Below, in pieces: positions 47,852 to 57,124 of a DNA stretch of 64,000 nt (within the stretch, counting starts at the first letter, position 1; the number at the start of each line of letters is the position of its first letter). Under the pieces are notes generated by a model. That model was not told the DNA's origin. It ran no database searches and worked only from the letters and a program-made list of their open reading frames with translations. The stretch is from contig OX638379.1 in assembly GCA_951813605.1 (NCBI GenBank), positions 3,342,062 through 3,406,061 of the forward strand, written 5' to 3'. A program made the translations under genes and the position numbers. Source of the DNA: an uncultured Bryobacterales bacterium. Lineage in GTDB: Bacteria; Acidobacteriota; Terriglobia; Bryobacterales; UBA6623.

Positions 47852-48935
47852 TCAAGTCGTTGACCCCAACAGGAAATCGAAGCGGATCGCCTTGTTGGGA
47901 TCGCCCGGCTGGTAGACCTGGGCGAAAGTGCCGTCGAACGCTACCTCGATGGTCCAGCGGTCAACGAGTGCCTCCAGGGGCGGCTTCGACGCGATAGGCG
48001 GATAGTCCACTACTGGGGATTCGCTGATGAGCCGTTTTGGAAACGGAATCACTACCTGCTCGTATCGCTCCTGCTCGGACGACCAATCCGACATGAGGTG
48101 ATTGACGAGGACCATGGAGTTCGGGTACGGCCGAGAACGCCCTGGCAAGAAAGTGTCACCGGCCCAGATCGCATCAGCCGGAAACACGAAATGGATGCGT
48201 TGGCGATTCGCGGCTTGGAGCATGCCGTGCAGAGTCATCTGGACGTTCCGAAGCACACAGAACATGAAATCGCCCCCGCTGACCACGATCCTCTCGGCAT
48301 CGACCAGGATCTCGTGTTCCTGGCCCTCGCTCACGATCGCCAGATCGGGCTGGCGATCCTCGGTGTACCAGTATGGATAATCCTGGCTTACGAAATAGAC
48401 GACCTGATGGCCACGCGCCTTGAATTTCCGCACTACCCCGGTCGATTCCGGGTTTGGCCACCGCCGTGTGGTCCAACCCGTCCAGATTGGCATGGCCGAC
48501 GAATAGCAGTTCCTTGCCAGCGATGCGGTCGATCTCCGAATGATGCGTGGCGGGCATCGGAGGTCTCGTCTCCGACTCGACCTCGACCGTCAGCAGTCGC
48601 TCCCCAACGTCACTGCGGACGAGCTCTTCGGTTCTTCCGGGTGACACTGCCTCGAGCCGCCTTGTGTCGACCTCCCGAACCACTGCAGGGTCCTTGGGCT
48701 CGAGGCTATAGGCTTCGACCTGTCTCAGCGCTCCGTCCTGGCGCTGGAAGACGGAATAGCGAATCTGTTCACCCACGGGCAGACGCGTATGATCTGGATA
48801 AACCTCAAGCTGCGTGGGGGATTTCTGGGTGCCACAGCCAGTGAAAAGCGTCGCGGCGACGCCAAAGCAGACAAGGCCGCACGCCCAGCAGGCGATTACC
48901 GTGGGAAGCCATCTCACTATACGGAGAAAGCCCAT
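47852..48935 (-). pseudogene. lipoprotein with bacterial Ig-like domain, one-base frameshift
   Basis: From ATG 48935 a signal with lipobox-like LFTGC starts a surface or periplasmic lipoprotein. Residues about 40-120 look like a BIG2-type Ig domain (QLEVYPDHTRLPVGEQIRYS, LEPKDPAVVREVDT). An unknown domain follows (KELLFVGHANLDGLDHTAVA). At the G4 run near 48436-48439 one extra G shifts the frame, and the text resumes VVRKFKARGHQVVYFVSQDY and runs on to the stop at 47852. The joined length is about 361 residues. Homopolymer length suggests either sequencing error or phase variation. Function unknown. Confidence 0.7.
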
Positions 48936-49023
48936 ACTGGGTAGTTATATCATCCTTTACTTCATCGAAATAGGGAGCGATCCCGCGTTCTCACTTTGAC
49001 AGCAAGCACGGAGGCTTACGCTT

Positions 49024-49152
49024 CTATTGGCCCACTTGGTTGGCATGCACCCCGGGCTGCGCGGCAATCTGCTGCACCGTCTTGCCCTCCCGCACCGCCG
49101 CCAGCACCGCAGGTGCTTTGAACGCCGCTGCGAACCGCCGTCTCTTCGCCAT
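49024..49152 (-). pseudogene. IS3-family orfA remnant
   Basis: 42 codons from ATG 49152: KRRRFAAAFKAPAVLAAVRE, then GKTVQQIAAQPGVHANQVGQ and a TAG. This is the HTH start of an IS3 OrfA; the stop falls where QW is expected. It borders a truncated radical SAM gene on its upstream side. Confidence 0.65.
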
Positions 49153-49206
49153 CGTTGATCTCCTGATCCATCGAAGAAATACGTCCTTACGCACTGTTCA
49201 AAAACT

Positions 49207-49575
49207 AGGACCGCCCCACTGATTGCCGACCTGTCGAAGGTGCTGCTTGACAAGAGCGCGCTTCAGAATGGGAATTCGACTCACCCGGGCAAACGGTGCC
49301 TCGCCCCACTTATTGGCATTGAGACCGGTTCGCCGCGCTTGGTGGCTCTTACGATGTCGGGCAAGTCACTGCCGTTCGATACCCGGGACTGGCCGGAAAT
49401 CGTCGTTGAACGCACAAATATCCTCATCGCCGACAATTGGTTTCCTGCGTACACATTCATAGTCGGAGTGTCGAACGAGACCGACAACGATATCAAGCAG
49501 TCGCTCGATTCCCTTCATTGGCTAAGAAACAACAGGGTCCTCTATGTACCTTCGATCTTCACGCCGGTGGAATAG
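49207..49575 (+). pseudogene. B12-binding-type radical SAM protein, C-terminal fragment
   Basis: LIGIETGSPRLVALTMSGKS, DWPEIVVERTNIL, NWFPAYTFIVGVSNETDND and VPSIFTPVE match the part of B12-dependent radical SAM proteins that follows the SAM barrel core. The Cys-x3-Cys-x2-Cys cluster and the B12 domain are missing because the gene is cut by the IS3 scrap on its left. The frame is open from 49201 with GTG 49240 as first start, but a product would lack the active site. Confidence 0.65.
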
Positions 49576-50156
49576 ACACGCATTGCCTCAGGCGATGCGC
49601 TGAAGGCACGCGAAATCGCACAGCTTGACTGCGAGTTCATCGTGACGGCCTGAAAACAGAGCCGTGACTTCGACGAAATGCGGGATCGATCGAAAACGTA
49701 CGTCAAGATCAGCACTAAGGTATCTTTACACTTTCGTAGAAAACGCTTTCACGGCCCGTCATTCAAGTGGCCGGCAATACGATTTGCCGGGGAGGCTGAA
49801 GAGGAGCTGTCGAAGCATCTGCATCTGAACCGGGACCGGGAGCCCAACGACAAAGCGCAACCTCCTCGACTGATCCCAGAGCACCGGATGCAGTAGGTTG
49901 AGGACCTGGCTCGGATGAACGACGCGCAGCCGTTCCACATCTATGGGACATCTCGAATTCGAGACGAGACTGCATCGCCTTGCGATTTGCTCGAAGTCAT
50001 TGTGAACGGGGGTACGGGCGAATTGGCGGAGGAGAGCCCCGTGCATACCGGGGCTCGGCCGGAACGCACCGCGACCAGGGGGACTGTCGCCGAATTGGTC
50101 TCTGGGGGCTAGACGGCGCTCGCCCTGATCTGTGATTTGCTGGTGGAAGCAATCTC
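49576..50156. other. intergenic, no gene assigned
   Basis: Several overlapping short frames on both strands show no family. A minus-strand frame 49759-50046 has a hydrophobic, protein-like middle (VVHPSQVLNLLHPVLWDQ) but no support beyond that. A Shine-Dalgarno-like GGTGGA lies before the phzF-like start. Confidence 0.4.
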
Positions 50157-50975
50157 ATGCGAATTCCCCTGTATCAGATCGACGCCTTCACTGGATCCGT
50201 GTTCAACGGCAATCCAGCGGCAGTGATGCCCCTGGAGACGTGGCTGGAAGATAAGCTTCTCCAATCCATCGCCACGGAGAACAATCTGTCTGAAACTGCC
50301 TTTGTTCGGCCTGCCGAAGAAGACGGCGTCTTCGAGCTGCGTTGGTTCACGCCCACCGTCGAGGTGCCCCTGTGCGGCCACGCTACGCTTGCCAGCGCAT
50401 TCGTGCTGATGACCGAAGTGAATGTGGACCTCGAGCGCGTCGCATTCGAGACCCGCAGCGGCCTCCTGGAGGTGAGGCGTGAGGGCGACCGCTACACCAT
50501 GGACTTCCCCGCAATGGAACTGCGGCCCGCAGATCGTCCCGAGCAGGTCATCGCTGCGGTGGGTGCTACGCCGACCACGGTATTGAAGAGCAACAACTGG
50601 CTCTTTGTGTATGAATGCGAGGACGAAGTAGCCGGGCTCGACATCAATGTTTCGGCGCTCGCGTCAGCACTCGCTGAAGACGATTCAAATGCTGGGGTGA
50701 TCTGCACAGCTCCGGCCGCGGATCACCGCGCTGATTTCGTCTCCCGCTTCTTCGCACCGTGCCATGGCATCCCGGAGGATCCTGTCACCGGGTCGGCGCA
50801 TTGCAGCTTAGCTCCATATTGGTCCGAGCGTCTTGGACGCGCTGATCTGCACGCCCTGCAGATTTCGGCTCGCGGCGGAGAACTGTTATGCCGCGTTCGC
50901 GGCAGCCGGGTGCAGATTTCGGGTAGAGCGGTGAAGTACATGGAGGGAATCGCCGCCGTACCGACGTCGCCCTGA
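50157..50975 (+). CDS. PhzF-family isomerase/epimerase
   Basis: 272 residues, full length for the family, a fold made of two diaminopimelate-epimerase-like halves. IDAFTGSVFNGNPAAV starts the first half, the catalytic glutamate lies in ATENNLSETAFV, and CGHATLASA and EDPVTGSAHC are the twin phosphate- or carboxylate-binding loops. PhzF itself isomerises a phenazine precursor. Most homologues act on unknown small acids, and no phenazine genes are present here. It seems to be a stand-alone cytoplasmic enzyme. The following gene is a methyltransferase 279 bases away, in the same direction. Confidence 0.92.
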   Translation: MRIPLYQIDAFTGSVFNGNPAAVMPLETWLEDKLLQSIATENNLSETAFVRPAEEDGVFELRWFTPTVEVPLCGHATLASAFVLMTEVNVDLERVAFETRSGLLEVRREGDRYTMDFPAMELRPADRPEQVIAAVGATPTTVLKSNNWLFVYECEDEVAGLDINVSALASALAEDDSNAGVICTAPAADHRADFVSRFFAPCHGIPEDPVTGSAHCSLAPYWSERLGRADLHALQISARGGELLCRVRGSRVQISGRAVKYMEGIAAVPTSP

Positions 50976-51254
50976 TTGACACCGTGTGCCAATTGGTCCC
51001 ATACCTGGGAGATCACCTAGCCAGGAACGTCAGTTTCGGCGCTCTCGGGACCTTGCCCAGTCCGACGGGGATCGAACTCTGTTGAGACGCGCCGGACTCT
51101 AGCCAACGCCGGGCTGTTGCCCATTTGGTGAGTTTCAAAAGGGGTGCGAATCATGTTGGAGCCAACATGATTCGCACCAGCAATGAAGAAGTGCCCCTCC
51201 GCGACGCCCGTCAAACATGCGGTAGGATCACGAATTGACGGTTGTTCCGAGGGG

Positions 51255-51983
51255 ATGAGCGAAGGCTGGACAGAACGCGACAGCAACACCTTCATACGGG
51301 ACGCTGACTGCTTTGTTCCGGAGCGTGAACTGCTGGTCGAGAGCGTTTGCCGTCTCATTCCAACCCGTGTCGATGCCAACCTTGTGGTTGACCTTTGCTG
51401 CGGTGACGGCAAGCTGAGCGAGGCGGTCCTTGAAGCCGGCAAGGGTTCCCGGGTGCTCGCGCTGGATGGATCGGCCGCGATGCTGGAAGCGTGTGCCCGC
51501 CGGACCGAGCGGTACAAGGATCGAATCGAGATTCGGGAGTTCGAACTCGGTAGCCAGGACTGGCGTCGATTCGCTGCACCTCCGCGAGCGATCATTTCCA
51601 CCTTCGCGATACACCACCTGTCGGACTGTGCCAAGCGCAGGCTCTTTCGTGACATGGCGTGCCAGCTTGTGCCCGGCGGGGTGCTGGTCATCGCCGACAT
51701 GATCCGGCCGGCAAGTGAGGCATCGACGCAACTCGCCGCCTGGCAATGGGACGAGGCGGTCATGGAGCGCTCAATCCAGATCCGGGGAGACTTGTCCGGT
51801 TTCGAGTCCTTTCGAAGTGCAAAGTGGAACCATCACGCCTTGGAGGAGCCGGACCCAATCGACCAACCGGCCCGTCTGCTTGACCAGCTCAGCTGGCTAT
51901 CGGAGGCGGGTCTGGGAAGTGTGGACGTTCATTGGTCTAAGGGTGGGATGAGCCTCTTCAGCGCTGTTAGGCCGGCGAATTAA
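51255..51983 (+). CDS. class I SAM-dependent methyltransferase
   Basis: 242 residues from ATG 51255, preferred because GAGGGG sits just upstream. An extension to 51183 is possible. Motif I is LVVDLCCGDGKLSEAVLEAG, the acidic motif II loop is VLALDGSAAML, and motif post-I/III runs AIISTFAIHHLSD and VPGGVLVIADMI. The C-terminal part (LDQLSWLSEAGLGSVDV) matches the usual substrate-side segment of ubiE/Mmt-like methyltransferases. The substrate is unknown. The enzyme is cytoplasmic. Confidence 0.88.
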   Translation: MSEGWTERDSNTFIRDADCFVPERELLVESVCRLIPTRVDANLVVDLCCGDGKLSEAVLEAGKGSRVLALDGSAAMLEACARRTERYKDRIEIREFELGSQDWRRFAAPPRAIISTFAIHHLSDCAKRRLFRDMACQLVPGGVLVIADMIRPASEASTQLAAWQWDEAVMERSIQIRGDLSGFESFRSAKWNHHALEEPDPIDQPARLLDQLSWLSEAGLGSVDVHWSKGGMSLFSAVRPAN

Positions 51984-52689
51984 GGAGACGGCCGCCCTTT
52001 CCGCTTCGACACCCGAAGGCTCGAATCGCAGAGCCAATTGGGCGACAGACACCGCTCAGGCAGCGATTCACTCAACTTGGCAGCAAGCGCAGGGGTTGGT
52101 CGAGGCGCGTAACAACCTGCTGGCGTACGTGCGAGAAGGGCAAGACTCCGCAGTAGTTCTCGAAGACAAGCACGACGCTGGGATGACGAGCCGGCGTGAG
52201 CACCGTAGCGAGCCGGCCAATCAAGGGTCGCAGCATCGGCGGCCCTGTAGCGCTGGGCACGTCGTCCCCTCCTTACTGGGACTACGTCAATGACCTGAGA
52301 AACGATCGATCTCCACGGCATGCTGCCGGACAAATCCTGCAAGCGCAGTGCAATACCGTCCATTCTCGAATTCGTGGCGGGGAAGTTCGCCATTCCGGTC
52401 TCGGTCTCAGCCCGCGAATGTTGGTTCCACGTCAGCAGTCACCTCGGCGTGAGTGCGGTCTCCTTCGCCATTCGGATCGAGTTCTTGGAAACGAACTACC
52501 GGCTAGGGACGCCTCGTGGGATCATTGGGATCCGGCCCGCGACGACCCGCGGCACGACGCTGGCCTTCTCGACGTCCTTCGCGGGACTCCCCTCTCCGAT
52601 TCCCAGGCCCCTCGCCTCTACAAGGCTCGGGCTCGCAGGCCCCCGCGGTTTCCCTGCCCTCTCCATCCACAAAGACGAACTCCGCTCCG
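51984..52689. other. intergenic, no gene assigned
   Basis: Short frames on both strands without recognisable family. The right part may contain the eroded 3' end of the TPR pseudogene, but similarity cannot be followed left of about 52690. Confidence 0.4.
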
Positions 52690-53359
52690 CTGTCCGGTAG
52701 GAGTGAGTCCTGAGATCCGTCAAGAGGTACCCACGTCTCAGCTTGTCCGACAACTCATAAACGCGTTCAATCCGGGCAAGCGCTCGCTCGGCAGCCTCTG
52801 GATCTCGCTTGCCACCACGTAGTAGGCCGTCTAACTGGTGCAGCTGCCCCCAACTGCCCCGCCCAGGTCGGATCCCTTGCATCAAGGGACTGGGCCCGTT
52901 TGAGGATTTGGATTGCAAGGTGTCGATCGCCTTGTTGAAAGAAGCTTGCCGCGTGCTTCAATAATCTCGAGGTTGTTCAGATCGTTTTCCAGCTGTCAAG
53001 ACCTCATGTTCTCTCCTACCACATAGCCGTCAGCCTCCGATTCCTGGTTGATGCCGGCCTAAGGGCCAGCCAGCACGTTCGCTTCCGGTGCGTTCTTATG
53101 TCAACCAAGGGGCATGCTGTTGGCGCATTCCACGGGCCGCTTGATCCCGGAACTGCTGAAAGTAATACCCGACGAGCTGAGTTCGCGCACACGGGTCGTC
53201 AGGGTTCTTGACAAGCTCCGTATCCAGCGATGCAGCTTTTCGTGGTGTGAGCTTGCGGCCTACTCGGACGTGGCTGCCCGAGTCCTGTGCGAAAGCCAAT
53301 GAACGGATTCCCGTTCAGACCAGCAAGACTATGGCAGCGAAGATCAACCTAATTGGCAT
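52690..53359 (-). pseudogene. TPR-like exported protein, decayed tandem duplicate
   Basis: Reads in pieces parallel to the adjacent intact gene at 53780-54826. ATG 53359 with MPIRLIFAAIVLLV is followed by a TGA, then RKAASLDTELVKNPDDPCAR and TQLVGYYFQQFRDQAARG, with a frame change at about 53095 where KNAPEANVL resumes. Then come LENDLNNLEII, KHAASFFQQGDRHLAIQILK, RAQSLDARDPTWAGQLG and, in another frame, QLHQLDGLLRGGKRDPEAAE. At least one stop and three frameshifts make it clearly dead. The order and spacing indicate a head-to-tail duplication. Confidence 0.8.
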
Positions 53360-53779
53360 CTTGCACTTCCGTACGTGCCCCAAACTGTCAGTCTAGCGGT
53401 CACTTTCGACCCCGCGTGCGGATTTCAAGTTTCCGAGAAACCAGCGGGCTCGATCCGAAGTGATCCCGGTGTGGTTCGAACCCGATTGAAGGCTCTCAAG
53501 TTTGCCGTGGAGAGGTGGAGACGTTGCCTGAATGCGGCTCCGAGATTGCATGCGCCTCTTCCCGGCGCGAGTCGATGAGGTCAGGCAGTTCAACGGCTGA
53601 CTCCGAATGAACGAGACAATCCCCGCATCTTCTTGGCGACCGCCGGACTACTCTCACCGATTCCTCGGAATGCCAATTGGAACCCTATTGATCCTCAGCC
53701 GGGGCGTGGCTAGCGGCCCTATAGGCTTCGGTGCGGATGAGAATCAATTGCCCTGCTCCGAGCCCGTTGCGGACTGCTG
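53360..53779. other. intergenic, no gene seen
   Basis: Spacer between the TPR pseudogene and its intact copy. Short frames only. Confidence 0.45.
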
Positions 53780-54826
53780 TCAGTAAATGAGATTCGCACC
53801 GAAGTCCGGCATGCTACCTTGCGCCACTTGGTCGGACCACCTACGTAGCTTTTCCTTAGCCCGATCCGTGCTCCAGAATTCCGAGCACAACTCGAAATAC
53901 TTGAGGACGATCCCCCGCTCGCCGAGTTCGAGCAATTCCTTGGCCAATGCCATGTTCGGGCCAAACGAGTTCAAGGTTGGAGCACCCGGTGTCCCGCCGG
54001 CCAAGATAAGGCGATTCTTGGCCTCCGCTAGGCGACCCTCGGCAAGTGCGATTGTCCCGAGCGTAATGTGGCCGTGGTGCAGTAGACTGCCAACATTCCA
54101 GCTCTGGCTGCTCCGGCTCAGCATCAATTCCGCATATTCCCGGGCCTTCTCGACTTCGCCAGCAGGCAAGGCTGCCTTGCCTAGTCCTTCAAGGAGGCCG
54201 TCGCGCCCGCTCTCGTCGGAGAGACCATAAGCACGCTCAAATTGAGCTAAGGCCCGGCCGGCGGCTTCAGCGTCCGGCGCTCCGAGACTGCTCTGCATGT
54301 CTAGTTTGTGCAGATGCCCTAACTGTTCCGCCCAAAACGGGTTCGAAGCGTCAAGTGCCTGCGCGCGCTCAAGCAACTGGATTGCGGTTTCCCGGTCTCC
54401 GAGCGTATAGAAGCTAGCCGCGTTCTGCAGGATTGCAAGGTTGTTCGGATCACTTTCCAAGTGCGAAGACCACAGGCGTGTTGCCTTCCGGTATGTTTCG
54501 GAGTACAAGCTCTGATCGATCCAGCCCTCAGATTCATTCAGTACGTTGGCTTCGGGTGCGTTCTTGACCAACCAAAGGACATGTTCGTGGCGCCTTGCAC
54601 GAGCCGAACGGTCCCGAAACTGCCGATAGTAGTACCCGACGAGCTGAGCTCGCGCAAACAGGTCTTCGGGGTTCTCGAAAAGCTCTGCTTCCAGCGACGC
54701 AGCTCTTTCCGGCGTGGGGTCTCTGCCCGCTCGCAAGTGGCCGCGCAAGTCCTGTGGGGAAGGCGAGGAACAGAGTCCGCTCCCGACCAGAATGACGATG
54801 AACGCGAAGAACGCTCTGATTGTCAT
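53780..54826 (-). CDS. exported TPR-like repeat protein
   Basis: 348 residues with a signal peptide (FFAFIVILVGSGLC). Helical pairs resembling tetratricopeptide repeats run through the whole chain: PERAASLEAELFENPEDLFA, ETYRKATRLWSSHL, NLAILQNAASFYTLGDRETA, LLERAQALDASNPFWAEQLG, AGRALAQFERAYGL, GEVEKAREYAEL, LGTIALAEGRLAEA. It is likely a periplasmic scaffold that binds other proteins; the partner is unknown. A decayed tandem copy lies downstream (52690-53359) and another dead relative at 13279-13840, so this is the only surviving member in the window. The start at 54826 is reasonable, but no strong Shine-Dalgarno was noted. Confidence 0.8.
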   Translation of the reverse strand: MTIRAFFAFIVILVGSGLCSSPSPQDLRGHLRAGRDPTPERAASLEAELFENPEDLFARAQLVGYYYRQFRDRSARARRHEHVLWLVKNAPEANVLNESEGWIDQSLYSETYRKATRLWSSHLESDPNNLAILQNAASFYTLGDRETAIQLLERAQALDASNPFWAEQLGHLHKLDMQSSLGAPDAEAAGRALAQFERAYGLSDESGRDGLLEGLGKAALPAGEVEKAREYAELMLSRSSQSWNVGSLLHHGHITLGTIALAEGRLAEAKNRLILAGGTPGAPTLNSFGPNMALAKELLELGERGIVLKYFELCSEFWSTDRAKEKLRRWSDQVAQGSMPDFGANLIY

Positions 54827-54969
54827 GTCACGCCTCCAAGACTACCCGAGCGGCTGAGCCGCCAATCAGTATCGGTCCGCCACGACGTTCCGCGCGGCGC
54901 GGCACATTCAAGATGGAAGACGGAACAAGGGGTGCTGCAGGCACTGTAGGTTGAGTTGGCGAGGCTCTA

Positions 54970-55210
54970 GGGAGGCTGTGTCAAGTTTCCGGCGGTCTCC
55001 GACAACGCACCGATGCAATCGTTGTATCGACGCCACCGACTATCAGCCATGCCGCGTGGTTGTACCATCGATTCGCGCTGAGCCTTCGCGATGTCGAGGA
55101 TCTTCTCGTGGAGCGCCGCCTCGCTGAGTCCTGCGATGCTATTCGCGAGTGGCGCCGGAAGTTCAGACCTGGGTCCGCTCGTGCTCTGTGTCGGCGAGAG
55201 GGTCGACTTG
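54970..55210 (+). pseudogene. IS6-family transposase fragment
   Basis: CVKFPAVSDNAPMQSLYRRHR aligns with the N-terminus of the copy at 29.4-30.2 kb. After a frame change, AAWLYHRFALSLRDVEDLLV, ERRLAESCDAIREW and FRPGSARALCRREGRL follow. The DDE domain is absent. Strongly degraded. Confidence 0.65.
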
Positions 55211-55296
55211 CTGCAACCGGCCGGGCGGGAGCAGGCTTCCATGCTGCGACAGGCCCTTTCCGTCAGTCATTTGAGATACGTGGGAGCAGCGATGGC

Positions 55297-56253
55297 TCAG
55301 TCTGGCAACGAGACTCGGCCGCCAACGTCCTCGTAGTAGACAGATCCACTCCCGTCGCGCTCGACGGTGAAGTCTCCTTCGATTTGTCTCGCCCGAATAC
55401 TACCCGAACCATCCTGAGCGACGGTCACGTTCCGCGTCACTCGCTCGACTTTGATCCCTCCTGACCCGTCTCTGAACGACACCTCGCCGGTGACATTCTC
55501 CACCTCGACTTCGCCCGAACCGTCCCTGACGGACACCTCTCCGGTGATATCCTCGATCTTGATGTCACCGGAACCGTCTTGGACCGACACCTCCCCGGCG
55601 ATTCTCTCTATGTGAATCTCGCCGGAACCGTCCTTCAGGCGCACGGGCCCGCTACCTCGAATCGCCACCGGACCGGCGCAGTCAACGATGTCAAGTGCCA
55701 CCCTAACGGGTAAATCAATCTTCAAATCGAGAAATGGTGCCCGAAACGACCGCTTCTTGAAGAGCCTCGCTCTAAACCGCCGGTCTTCGCTCGGCAGCTT
55801 CGTTTCGACTGAAACCTCGTTTCCGCTACGTCCGGTCTGCAGCAGAATCTTGTCCAGCGTGTCCTGATCGGATGCGCACGCCCTCCCTCGAATTCGGATC
55901 TCGCTGAGGTCGGAGTGCCCGTGGACCTCCAGCTTGCCGGCTCCGACGATGATCTTGACTCGAGTGATATCCTCCGCGCCTAGAGTGGCATTGCGTTCGA
56001 TCTCGTAACTGCAGCCATCGGCCTTCAGCACTGACGGGAAAAAGCCGAGAGCGGCCGAGGCAAGAATAGCTGCAACAGCAAGAGACACCCTATCTCCATT
56101 TCGAATCGGCGGACTGAATTGTCGCTCTCCTCGATCGGCAACCCAATTCGCAGCCCACAAGAGTACTGCGTTCCACCAAGCGGTCGGCCGACGTCTGGAA
56201 TCCTTGTCGCTCCCGCGGGTCGATCGTGCGCCAATCGTTACGTTTTCTGCCAT
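55297..56253 (-). CDS. exported or membrane-anchored DUF4097-like protein with DGSG repeats
   Basis: 318 residues. ATG 56253 has GGAGG 7 bases upstream. A second possible start, GTG 56088, sits right before the hydrophobic segment VSLAVAAILASAALGFFPSV and also has GGAG in front. The first start gives a 55-residue cytoplasmic lead, the second a normal signal peptide. The C-terminal 125 residues hold six repeats of about 18 residues with the core DGSG.I.V..V.GEVSV (DGSGEIHIERIAG, DGSGDIKIEDITG, DGSGEVEVENVTG, DGSGGIKVERVTR, DGSGSIRARQIEG, DGSGSVYYEDVGG), a beta-helix pattern as in DUF4097/DUF2807 proteins. Function unknown; likely envelope-located. Confidence 0.8.
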   Translation of the reverse strand: MAENVTIGARSTRGSDKDSRRRPTAWWNAVLLWAANWVADRGERQFSPPIRNGDRVSLAVAAILASAALGFFPSVLKADGCSYEIERNATLGAEDITRVKIIVGAGKLEVHGHSDLSEIRIRGRACASDQDTLDKILLQTGRSGNEVSVETKLPSEDRRFRARLFKKRSFRAPFLDLKIDLPVRVALDIVDCAGPVAIRGSGPVRLKDGSGEIHIERIAGEVSVQDGSGDIKIEDITGEVSVRDGSGEVEVENVTGEVSFRDGSGGIKVERVTRNVTVAQDGSGSIRARQIEGDFTVERDGSGSVYYEDVGGRVSLPD

Positions 56254-56716
56254 CGCGATTCCTCCATTATGGCTTTGAGGTCAGGGGCGGCCAGTTGAAA
56301 TGGCGGCGAGCGCGGATTCGGGCTCGAATTGCCCCTGAGAGTCCCATCGCTCACCACGTCCATAGCGAGGCCCTAGACAAATTAACACTTGAGGCCGGCG
56401 AAAGTTTCAGGTGCCGAGCGGGCCTTCCGCAGATCCGCTCTATTCAGCTCGCTTGTGTCCGAAGTTGCTGTCCTAGGCGATCGAGTGTCAGTGCGCCGCA
56501 GAGGAGATCCCCAGGCAATTAGCCTACATGTTTAGGGAAGGGCCTGCCATGGGAAGCTTCATCGAGAGGATGAGCGGATCGATCAAGCTTTCGACAGTGC
56601 CCTGCGCAGGTCGGATACACCGCGGATTGGAGCATGCCATTGAGCTGGACGGAACCAACCCTGGCGCTCTTGGATGCTCTCGCTACAGAGGGTTAAATTG
56701 ACAATACCCGTGGGAC
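56254..56716. other. intergenic, no gene seen
   Basis: No family recognised in any frame. Confidence 0.45.
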
Positions 56717-57008
56717 CTATGAACCGCCGGCCATCTCGATGAACGAGCGCTTCGCGTAAGAAGGTTAATCGGACAAACGCCACGACATAGCCGCAGCCAC
56801 TTAGCTGGGACTACCGCCACGCCGCATGGATTTCAGTATGGACGAATCCTAGGCCTACCGCGTCAACACGAATACCATCTTGGGCACCTAGCGTGCAACA
56901 CCTAGCGTGAATCTGTCGTTCGCACCCTTGGATGCCGCGTGATCCACCTACTTATCGGGGAGCCTGTGCGAGAGACGGCAGACGACACGTTGACTATCGC
57001 ACCAGCAG
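56717..57008 (-). pseudogene. short-chain dehydrogenase/reductase, C-terminal fragment with stops
   Basis: GAIVNVSSAVSRTGSP holds the catalytic serine strand of SDR enzymes. In a second frame, DHAASKGANDRFTLGVAR carries the Y/H-xxxK position with the usual tyrosine replaced by histidine. QDGIRVDAVGLGFVHTEIHA and SFIEMAGGS finish the family pattern, with internal stops and frame changes. The Rossmann N-terminus is missing. The gene is dead. Confidence 0.65.
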
Positions 57009-57124
57009 GCGCTCGCCGGAGAAGTCCGGGCCAGATCCCTATCAATCCGCCCGAACGACTTGCCAATGGGCCCCGAAGCACGGGCCGCTGCTCAGCAAGG
57101 CCGGATTGCCGCGCTCTGCCATGA

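Noticed and set aside
51060-51085. Possible tRNA on the minus strand (GTTCGATCCCC)
   Set aside because: Flanking stems do not pair; no cloverleaf is possible.
53465-53490. Possible tRNA (GGTTCGAACCC T-loop-like string)
   Set aside because: The T-stem does not pair and no acceptor or anticodon arm can be built around it.
55400-55660. CRISPR-like or other non-coding tandem repeats
   Set aside because: The periodic DNA is the coding sequence of the DGSG protein repeats and varies codon by codon.
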